Translations under genes and position numbers: made by a program | NCBI GenBank assembly: GCA_030596385.1 | Contig: JAUVKD010000106.1 | Span: forward strand, 1 to 5,058 | Direction: 5' to 3' | Length of the DNA: 5,058 bases | Source: Methanosarcinaceae archaeon | Lineage (GTDB): Archaea > Halobacteriota > Methanosarcinia > Methanosarcinales > Methanosarcinaceae | Part shown: one piece after another, positions 1 to 5,058 of the stretch | Layout: each line of letters opens with the position of its first letter | How positions within the stretch are numbered: the first letter of the stretch is position 1 | The notes under the pieces: model-generated | Database searches by the model: none | Told to the model about the DNA's origin: nothing | Seen by the model: the letters and a program-made list of their open reading frames with translations, nothing else

Positions 1-536
1 AGCGCATTGCTTGCAAAGAACAGCGGCATACTGATCATGCTGTTCACAGCCGCATAGCCGTCGTGGTCGCTGATAAACAGGGCAAGAGTGGTGGCCATCG
101 CTGAAAACAGTACACCGAACAGGAATAATGTAAGATATACAAGGGCAATGTTGAGCGGACTGTATATCCTCACCCCAAGCAGTGCGGCGATCAGCAGGAT
201 CACAGTAGCCTGAAGCAGCCCCCGTGTGCTGATAAACAGGATCTTGCCCAGTAGGATGCTCTCTCTTGGAGCAGGCATGGCAAGAAACTTGTTCAAAAAC
301 CCGAGAACCTTATCAAATATCATAAGGGCACCACCCTGCAGGGAAGAGAACAGCATCGTCATAACCAGTATGCTCGGTGTAATGAAATCAAGATAATTGT
401 CAGTAAATCTTATAGGCAGGGTCAGTCCCACCAGAATCAACCATGCAGCCGGCATCACAAGCGATGACACCACATTGATCCGGCTTCGGGTCCATTTCCT
501 CATATCCCGCTCAAAATAATAGAATATTTCCTTCAT
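1..536 (-). CDS. ABC-2 type transporter permease, DrrB-like (partial, C-terminus off window)
   Basis: This is the membrane subunit of an ABC exporter, partner of the ATPase encoded just upstream. 178 codons are present from ATG at 536-534; the C-terminus lies beyond base 1. The N-terminus is a charged amphipathic stretch (residues 1-20, MKEIFYYFERDMRKWTRSR), as usual for ABC-2 permeases. Hydrophobic segments follow at about 22-40, 51-73, 104-122 and 128-155, with a cytoplasmic-looking loop (FLNKFLAMPAPRES, 80-93) of the kind found between TM2 and TM3 in DrrB/NodJ-type proteins. A strong GGAGG lies 5 bases before the ATG, and the start overlaps the ATPase stop as ATGA, so the two genes are probably translationally coupled. 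The family exports drugs, lipids or polysaccharides; the substrate cannot be told here. A full-length relative would have about 250 residues and six TM segments. Confidence 0.88.
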   Translation of the reverse strand, partial: MKEIFYYFERDMRKWTRSRINVVSSLVMPAAWLILVGLTLPIRFTDNYLDFITPSILVMTMLFSSLQGGALMIFDKVLGFLNKFLAMPAPRESILLGKILFISTRGLLQATVILLIAALLGVRIYSPLNIALVYLTLFLFGVLFSAMATTLALFISDHDGYAAVNSMISMPLFFASNA

Positions 537-1315
537 GATCGCCTCCGCAGCATTGTCCTGAATTTGAATTCATCAAACCCTGACTTATCCTCACCAGTCT
601 TCACGTTCTCAAGGAAAACATCATTCAAAGACGCATCCTTACCCAGACCCAGCTTCAAATTATCTGGTGAATCCACAACCACAATATGCCCATTATCGAT
701 TATCGCCACCCTGTCACAGTACTCATCAGCCTCCTCCATATAATGGGTTGTCATAAAGATCGTCATACCCCGTTTCCTCAGTGCGGAAATATGTTCCCAT
801 ATTTTCTTCCTCGCAGCCACATCCAGCCCCAGGGTTGGTTCATCCAAAAACAGCACCTTAGGCTCATGCACCAGTGCCTGTGCCAGTTCCAGCCGCCGGC
901 GCATTCCGCCTGAGTACGTTCGCACAAGATCACCCGCACGCCCGGTAAGTCCCAACAGTTCAAGAACATCATCCACCCGCGTGTTCCGATTTGGCACACC
1001 GTAAAGTTTGGCATATAGCATCACATTCTCGCGTCCCGTGAGTTTAATATCAACTGCCATATCCTGTGGCACGTAACTGATCGTCCCCCGCACTTTTTTA
1101 GCATCCTTCACAACATCATATCCACAAATGCGGGCAGAGCCGCTGCTTGGTTTAAGCAGTGTAGTAAGCATCATAACAGTCGTGCTTTTCCCCGCGCCGT
1201 TCGGACCGAGCAGGCCGAATATCTCATTTGTAACCTCAAGGTCTATATTATCGACCGCACAAAGACTGCTAAAGTTCTTGGTTAATCCGTTAATTTCGAT
1301 CACAGGTGTTATCAC
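533..1315 (-). CDS. ABC transporter ATP-binding protein, DrrA-like exporter ATPase
   Basis: This cytoplasmic ATPase powers the adjacent ABC-2 permease. All nucleotide-binding motifs are intact. Counted from GTG 1315 as residue 1 they are: Walker A GPNGAGKST (37-45), Q-loop glutamine in YVPQD (Gln84), signature YSGGMRRR (134-141), Walker B VLFLDEP (154-160), D-loop LGLD (162-165) and switch His191 in TTHYMEEAD. The short C-terminal extension with SLNDVFLE is typical of the DrrA/CcmA-like COG1131 group. I chose GTG at 1315 (260 residues, beginning V-ITPVIEINGLTKNF) because it gives the usual family N-terminus. A purine run (AAAGGGGG, 1338-1330) lies upstream at a slightly long spacing. The frame extends upstream to TTG 1363, adding 16 residues unlike the family; GTG 1303 is a second alternative. 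The last four bases overlap the permease start. Confidence 0.93.
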   Translation of the reverse strand: MITPVIEINGLTKNFSSLCAVDNIDLEVTNEIFGLLGPNGAGKSTTVMMLTTLLKPSSGSARICGYDVVKDAKKVRGTISYVPQDMAVDIKLTGRENVMLYAKLYGVPNRNTRVDDVLELLGLTGRAGDLVRTYSGGMRRRLELAQALVHEPKVLFLDEPTLGLDVAARKKIWEHISALRKRGMTIFMTTHYMEEADEYCDRVAIIDNGHIVVVDSPDNLKLGLGKDASLNDVFLENVKTGEDKSGFDEFKFRTMLRRRS

Positions 1316-1369
1316 ACTAATATACAAATCCCCCTTTGATTTTTGTAATATATTACTCCACAAGCATGA

Positions 1370-1430
1370 TTTATAGTCATTTTGTGATGGAGCCGATATT
1401 GTGTGATCCCGAATGTTCTGGCTTTATATG
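1370..1430 (-). promoter_or_regulatory. Candidate promoter region for the exporter operon
   Basis: Two TATA-like boxes can be read on the minus strand upstream of the ATPase: TATAAA at 1375-1370 and CATATAAAG at 1430-1422. Initiation about 25 bases downstream of the first would fall near 1345 and leave a leader of about 30 bases before GTG 1315. That would exclude the TTG at 1363 as the start. AT-rich DNA makes such boxes common and no clear BRE is visible, so this is tentative. Confidence 0.3.
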
Positions 1431-1815
1431 TTAGCCCACATTTATCACGTTTTCCAATAATTCTACCTCCATGCATTTGAAGAATGCGTTTTATTCATGA
1501 CATGACCTGAAATTATGTCATATGGTATATGCCGTTTATGTGCTTTTTCATATTAGATAAAGTTGCAACGGCACACCCAACCGCACAATATCTGCTTCGA
1601 ATATAATGATTAAGATCATACTTTTTTATAGATTAAATAGGGAGAGGTGAGCGCCTATTCTCATCTTAGTATTACAAATATATATTTAATAGTAATATAA
1701 AGGTACAACACAATACTTATAACACATTACTTCATACTTTTCGATTACTTCGTATGAATTGCATAACGTCTGAATTTAAGTGGTTTTGACACAGGCCCGT
1801 TTAGCTATCTGAATA
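1376..1815. other. AT-rich divergent intergenic region, no supported gene
   Basis: About 440 bases between the exporter operon and the receptor array have no coding frame that I can support on either strand. Seen here are an inverted repeat ATGACAT (1497-1503)/ATGTCAT (1515-1521) with an 11-base spacer, and a second one, TTCATAC (1731-1737)/GTATGAA (1752-1758), with a 14-base spacer. There is also a 5-bp hairpin GCATT/AATGC (1473-1487) followed by a T-rich stretch, and TATA-like runs at 1622-1629 and 1677-1690. The sequence TACTT occurs four times between 1714 and 1750 at irregular spacing. These could be operator or leader elements, but each is short enough to arise by chance in AT-rich DNA. 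No tRNA, CRISPR or known riboswitch pattern is evident. Confidence 0.5.
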
Positions 1816-1844
1816 TGTAATTACTTTTGTCGGGTTTAATTACA
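1816..1844 (+). promoter_or_regulatory. Candidate promoter with overlapping 8-bp dyad upstream of the receptor array
   Basis: A perfect inverted repeat, TGTAATTA (1816-1823) and TAATTACA (1837-1844), is separated by 13 bases. The right arm overlaps a TATA-like TTTAATTA (1835-1842). Initiation about 25 bases downstream would give a leader of roughly 30 bases that carries the Shine-Dalgarno of copy 1. A dyad over a TATA box is the classical arrangement for an archaeal repressor operator. The regulator is unknown, and the dyad does not match the Fur or DtxR consensus sequences I know. The position is plausible but the arms are AT-rich. Confidence 0.35.
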
Positions 1845-1885
1845 ATTTCATGTCTGCTAATATTTATTTAAAAAAATAGTTCGAT

Positions 1886-1890
1886 GGTGA
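1886..1890 (+). promoter_or_regulatory. Shine-Dalgarno site that decides the copy 1 start
   Basis: GGTGA at 1886-1890 lies 6 bases before ATG 1897 and only 3 bases before the in-frame TTG 1894. This favours ATG 1897 as the ancestral start of copy 1. Confidence 0.55.
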
Positions 1891-1896
1891 CACTTG

Positions 1897-2819
1897 ATGA
1901 ATAAAGGTTTTCTGTTTGCTATGACTATAAGCTTACTGTCAGTACTTGTATTACCAGTAGCAGCATTTGGTTACACACTTGGTATCTTCGGCAATACAAA
2001 CTCAGATCGCACCATAAACTTAGAAGATATAACATATACCGAAAGGATCTTTCCCGGACTCAATGAACAGAGTCATCTTGCTGAGGCGAAATATGATAAT
2101 AAAGTTAACGTCCTTGATATAACGCAGATCGAACATATCTTACTTGGAAATGAGAAGAAACTTACATTCATCGACAACGCTGAAAGAACAGTAACGGTTG
2201 ATAAACCAATTGAAATAATCGTTATGCTCAGCATCGATTCGGCGGAAATGGTAAGGAGTCCTGGGGAAATTGACAAAATTGTTGGCGTAACCACACATAT
2301 TGCAAAGGATACGATCTTCTTCCCGGATATCGCTTTGTTGCCGACGGTCGGATCGGCCTTTCATCGGGATCGGGAAATGTCACTCATTATTGATCCTGAC
2401 ATCGTCTTCGCATATACTTCGGCACTGGCACCGGAATATTTCGGAGATACACTCGAAACACTTGACATACCGATCGGTGGTTTTTCAAACTGCAAACTCT
2501 TGACAGGGGATGTGCAATTGCGAAAGCAGGGACACATCATCGGAAAAATTGATTGCGCCGGGGAACTCGTAAATTTTCATCATGATTGCACTAATTCCAT
2601 AGAAACGGTAGTTAGGAGAGATAACTGTGGAAGAGAAGCCACGAGTGGATATTGAGTGTTATAATGATTACAAGGCTCGCACCAGCCGTTTGAGGAACTC
2701 ATTCGATGTGTGAGATAGATGACTGGGTAAATATCGGTGCGGATTTGTTAGAAAAGGGAACAACGAGCACAGTTGATCCTGAGTAGATATTCGTATACCC
2801 GCCAATAGAAAAAAGTTGA
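1897..2819 (+). pseudogene. Decayed dockerin-like/Peripla_BP_2 substrate-binding protein (copy 1 of 3)
   Basis: The first frame (1897-2655, 252 residues) has a signal peptide (1-25, ending PVAAFG), two dockerin-like repeats (N33/N35/D37/N41/D44 and a weaker E63/D67/N71/D74), and the N-terminal lobe and connecting helix of a FepB/BtuF-type binding protein. Homology then leaves this frame. From about 2618 it continues in the next frame (EITVEEKPRV, IECYNDYKA) to TGA 2711. From 2709 it resumes in the third frame (WVNIGADLLEKG, TVDPE), meets TAG at 2784 and ends with IFVYPPIEKS and TGA at 2817-2819. Copy 2 has the matching VDPE at residues 296-299 and GVFIYPP at 407-413, so about 108 codons of the C-terminal lobe are missing. 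A one-base insertion near 2617 explains the first shift. Three separate lesions argue against a sequencing error. The truncated secreted product may still be made and would keep the dockerin-like module. Confidence 0.87.
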
Positions 2820-2850
2820 AAGTGACAAATAAAAAGGAGATAGTCTATAC

Positions 2851-4104
2851 ATGATAACAAGAACACTGGCTGGAATAACCATCATCATGCTGCTGTTTTG
2901 CTGTACGCTACCAGCCGCAGCATCCGATTATACGCTTGGGATATTTGGTAATACGAACGAAGATGATACAATAGACGTGCAGGATGTGGAATATGCCGAA
3001 GGCATCATTCTGGGACTAAATGAACAGACACAACTTGCAGATAGCAAATATGATGAACATGTCAACATTCTCGATCTGACACAGATCGAACTTATAATAC
3101 TGGGTGAGGAAAAGGAGCTAACGCTCATTGACGCAGCTGAGCGGATCGTTACGGTAAAAAAACCCATGGAAGGTAACATCGTTTCGTTCGGCACTTATAC
3201 CCCGGAAATATTACGGATATTGGGAGAAGAGGATAAATTAGTCGCTGTTAATAAGTATGTCAAGAGCAATGAAATATATTTCCCGCAGATCAGTAAATTG
3301 CCCTCGATAGGAAGCAGTTATTCCCCGGATCTGGAAGTGGTAGCCAGTCTCAATCCGGGGCTTGTACTTGCATGGACAACCAAACCCGAAAGGATCGAAA
3401 AACTCGTTGAGATAGTTCCTGATGATTGTACTGTAGTCAGTCTCATGTTCTATAAACCGGAAAATATGGTCGAAGAGATTGAGAAACTTGCTTATATCCT
3501 TGGAAAAAGGGATGAAGCAAAATCATACATTGACGATTTCCACAATGAATACATTGACCTCATCAAAGCACGGACAGAAGATCTTCCGAATGAGAAGCGG
3601 CCAGAAATCTACATCGAGAGTGACAGGGATGAGAAATACCAGACATGGGCTGCCGGATCCGCAGCTAATGGTTTTATTGTGATGTCCGGTGGAAAAAACA
3701 TATTCGCTGATACGCCGGGTGATGGCAGCATTAATGTAGATCCCGAAAAAGTGGTTGGGAAAAATCCTGATATTATCATCAAATATATCGATTCTGTTGA
3801 TGCAGGATATGAGTTTGACGACCCATCTAAAATGGAGTTATTGAGAGAGAGTACCATAAACCGTCCGGAACTGTCCAATATCAAAGCAGTGAAGAACAAT
3901 GCTGTTTATGTAATGGATAAAGATCCTATTTACGGGCCTGACTACCCTGTAGCTATTGCCTACTGGGCAAATTGGTCCCATCCTGACCTGTTTGAAGATC
4001 TGGATCCACAGGCTATCCACCAGAAATACATAGATATCCAGGGACTGGACTACAACCTGAATGATCACGGTGTGTTCATATACCCTCCGCTGGAGGATAT
4101 ATGA
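2851..4104 (+). CDS. Secreted dockerin-like domain/Peripla_BP_2 ABC substrate-binding protein (copy 2)
   Basis: This is probably an extracellular receptor for a metal chelate (iron-siderophore, cobalamin or similar) that delivers to a FecCD/BtuCD-type importer not present here. Its 417 residues comprise a signal peptide (1-25, hydrophobic 8-20, ending PAAAS, without an archaeal lipobox) and a dockerin-like pair at about 31-86. Repeat 1 has N34, N36, D38, D42, D45; repeat 2 has D64, D68, N72, D75 but Lys66 where Asn or Asp is usual. The class III binding fold follows: lobe 1 at about 100-200, beginning with the family-style LIDAAERIVTVKKP and holding Glu119 where the lobe 1 permease-docking Glu normally lies; a connecting helix at about 203-240; and lobe 2 at about 248-395 ending HPDLFEDLDPQAIHQKY. 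A tail GVFIYPPLEDI closes it. AAGGAGAT (2834-2841) precedes the ATG by 9 bases. The stop overlaps copy 3 as ATGA. The ligand is not determinable from sequence. Confidence 0.93.
   Translation: MITRTLAGITIIMLLFCCTLPAAASDYTLGIFGNTNEDDTIDVQDVEYAEGIILGLNEQTQLADSKYDEHVNILDLTQIELIILGEEKELTLIDAAERIVTVKKPMEGNIVSFGTYTPEILRILGEEDKLVAVNKYVKSNEIYFPQISKLPSIGSSYSPDLEVVASLNPGLVLAWTTKPERIEKLVEIVPDDCTVVSLMFYKPENMVEEIEKLAYILGKRDEAKSYIDDFHNEYIDLIKARTEDLPNEKRPEIYIESDRDEKYQTWAAGSAANGFIVMSGGKNIFADTPGDGSINVDPEKVVGKNPDIIIKYIDSVDAGYEFDDPSKMELLRESTINRPELSNIKAVKNNAVYVMDKDPIYGPDYPVAIAYWANWSHPDLFEDLDPQAIHQKYIDIQGLDYNLNDHGVFIYPPLEDI
2901..3094 (+). repeat. Signal-end/dockerin module repeat, unit A
   Basis: This direct repeat pairs with 4163-4356 at an offset of 1262 bases. 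Bases 2901-2996 match 4163-4258 at 95 of 96 positions, the exception being A2953 versus G4215. The rest of the unit has about a dozen mismatches over some 98 bases. It covers the end of the signal peptide and both dockerin-like repeats. Confidence 0.9.
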
Positions 4105-5058
4105 GAATAAATATACCAGCCGGAATAATCATAACCATTACCATAACCATACTGCTGCTTTTCTGTACGCTACCAGCCGCAGCATCCGATTATACGCTTG
4201 GGATATTTGGTAATGCGAACGAAGATGATACAATAGACGTGCAGGATGTGGAATATGCAGTCGGCATCATTATGGGACTCAATGACCAGGCACAACTTGC
4301 AGATGGTAAATATGACGAACAGGTCAACATTCTCGACCTGACACAGATCGAACTTATCATTCTTGGTAAAGAAAAAGAACTTACGTTCATCGACGCTGCA
4401 AAAAATACGGCGACTGTGAAAATGCCTATCGAAAGAATGGTTATCCTTAACACTGATTTTGCAGAAGCTATTGCTGTATTGAATGAGCGGGATAAAGTGG
4501 TTGGCGTTGGCCACTCCATGACAGAGTATGCAAAGTTCTTTCCAAAACTCAGCGCGAAGACCGACATTGGGGATTGGTCAACACCTGACATAGAGGCGAT
4601 ACTCGCACGTGATCCGGACACTGTCTGTATGTATGCTAACTGGCCTGCCGCCGAAAAACTTGATGACAAACTGCCAGATGGCATAAACATTATCAGATTG
4701 GATTGCTACAAGGCAGAAACACAGAGAGAAGAGATGATAAAACTCGGATATCTGCTTAATAAAAGAGAGAGGGCAGACGAATACATCACATGGCATGACC
4801 GGTATGTTGATGAGATTAATGAGAAAGTTTCAGAAATACCGGACGATAAGAAAGTGAGGATATTCATCGATAGCGGTGTTGGAAAAACCATTGGCCGCAA
4901 AGCATATTCAACCGGTACCGGGATGCATGACCTTTGCGTATGCGCCGGTGGTGTGAACATAGCAGAGGGTTATGTCGAAAAATATACTGATGTGGAAACA
5001 GAATGGATACTGGAACAGGATCCGGATATCATAATAGGTCTTTCCTACAAAGGCGGAT
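4101..5058 (+). CDS. Secreted dockerin-like domain/Peripla_BP_2 ABC substrate-binding protein (copy 3, partial)
   Basis: 319 codons are present and the C-terminus is off the window. ATG 4101 overlaps the copy 2 stop (ATGA), with GGAGG at 4092-4096 inside the end of copy 2, so translation is probably coupled. The layout matches copy 2: signal peptide (1-29, hydrophobic 9-22, ending LPAAAS), dockerin-like repeat 1 (N38, N40, D42, D46, D49), repeat 2 (D68, D72, N76, D79, with Lys70), then a class III binding domain from about residue 94. Glu122 sits at the lobe 1 docking position. The connecting helix lies near 205-240, and lobe 2 starts around KKVRIFID (250-257) and holds LCVCAGGVNIAEG (278-290). 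The ligand domain differs strongly from copy 2 although the dockerin module is almost the same, so a different ligand is plausible. It carries Cys279 and Cys281 as CxC, absent from copy 2. The missing part should be the rest of lobe 2 and the tail. Confidence 0.9.
   Translation, partial: MRINIPAGIIITITITILLLFCTLPAAASDYTLGIFGNANEDDTIDVQDVEYAVGIIMGLNDQAQLADGKYDEQVNILDLTQIELIILGKEKELTFIDAAKNTATVKMPIERMVILNTDFAEAIAVLNERDKVVGVGHSMTEYAKFFPKLSAKTDIGDWSTPDIEAILARDPDTVCMYANWPAAEKLDDKLPDGINIIRLDCYKAETQREEMIKLGYLLNKRERADEYITWHDRYVDEINEKVSEIPDDKKVRIFIDSGVGKTIGRKAYSTGTGMHDLCVCAGGVNIAEGYVEKYTDVETEWILEQDPDIIIGLSYKGG
4163..4356 (+). repeat. Signal-end/dockerin module repeat, unit B
   Basis: This is the partner of the repeat at 2901-3094. 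The first 96 bases differ at one site, which changes Thr (ACG) to Ala (GCG), and there is no silent change in that tract. Outside the module the two genes diverge so far that DNA similarity is hard to follow. Confidence 0.9.

Noticed and set aside
1..1315. The divergent ABC genes as the importer for the binding proteins
   Set aside because: The ATPase and permease are of the exporter (DrrA/DrrB, ABC-2) class; class III binding proteins work with FecCD/BtuC permeases, which are not in the window.
1473..1490. Hairpin GCATT/AATGC followed by GTTTTATT as a terminator
   Set aside because: The stem is only 5 bp and no plus-strand gene ends upstream of it, so a terminator has nothing to serve.
1714..1750. 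Four TACTT repeats as a regulatory iteron or CRISPR-like array
   Set aside because: Units are 5 bases at irregular intervals (14, 7, 11) in AT-rich DNA; this is within chance.
2656..2850. Plain intergenic spacer between copies 1 and 2
   Set aside because: Most of it translates, in two frames, to collinear receptor homology (EEKPRV, WVNIGADLLEKG, FVYPPIE), so it belongs to the pseudogene; only 2820-2850 is true spacer with the copy 2 ribosome binding site.
2928..3194. Long antisense open frames opposite the receptor genes (also at 3609-3899 and 4190-4690)
   Set aside because: They are Ser/Ile-rich mirror readings of the receptor codons, two of them appearing as near copies because the dockerin DNA is repeated; no ribosome site or family resemblance supports them.

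Overview
The window looks archaeal, most likely from a euryarchaeon of the Methanosarcinales/ANME type. This rests on Shine-Dalgarno-led genes with ATGA overlaps, AT-rich intergenic DNA with TATA-like boxes, and secreted proteins that join a dockerin-like calcium-binding module to a class III substrate-binding protein. I recall such fusions as typical of anaerobic methane-oxidising archaea and their relatives. The lineage is an inference from gene style, not a database match.

Layout. Bases 1-1315 (minus strand) hold a two-gene ABC exporter operon of the DrrA/DrrB kind: a complete ATPase (533-1315) followed, with a 4-base ATGA overlap, by a membrane permease (1-536) that runs off the left edge. 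Bases 1316-1896 are a long AT-rich divergent intergenic region. It has no gene I can support, but it contains TATA-like boxes and three inverted repeats, one of which overlaps the best promoter candidate for the rightward genes.

Bases 1897-5058 (plus strand) are a tandem array of three paralogues of one architecture: signal peptide, two dockerin-like repeats, then a Peripla_BP_2 (FepB/BtuF-like) metal-chelate binding domain. Copy 1 (1897-2819) is a decayed pseudogene. Its first open frame stops at 2655, but the remaining homology continues in the two other frames, crosses two more stops, and ends in the same C-terminal tail motif as copy 2, with most of the C-terminal lobe deleted. Copy 2 (2851-4104) is intact at 417 residues. 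Copy 3 (4101-5058) starts in an ATGA overlap with copy 2 and is cut by the right edge after 319 codons.

How they fit together. Copies 2 and 3 are probably co-translated extracellular receptors for iron-siderophore, cobalamin or similar chelates. They would feed a FecCD/BtuCD-type importer that is not in this window. The divergent exporter is a different ABC class and need not be related. The most interesting points are the dockerin-receptor fusion, which suggests docking to a cohesin-bearing surface scaffold in place of a lipid anchor; the near-identical DNA of the signal/dockerin module in copies 2 and 3 against very different ligand domains; and the reconstructable pseudogene.
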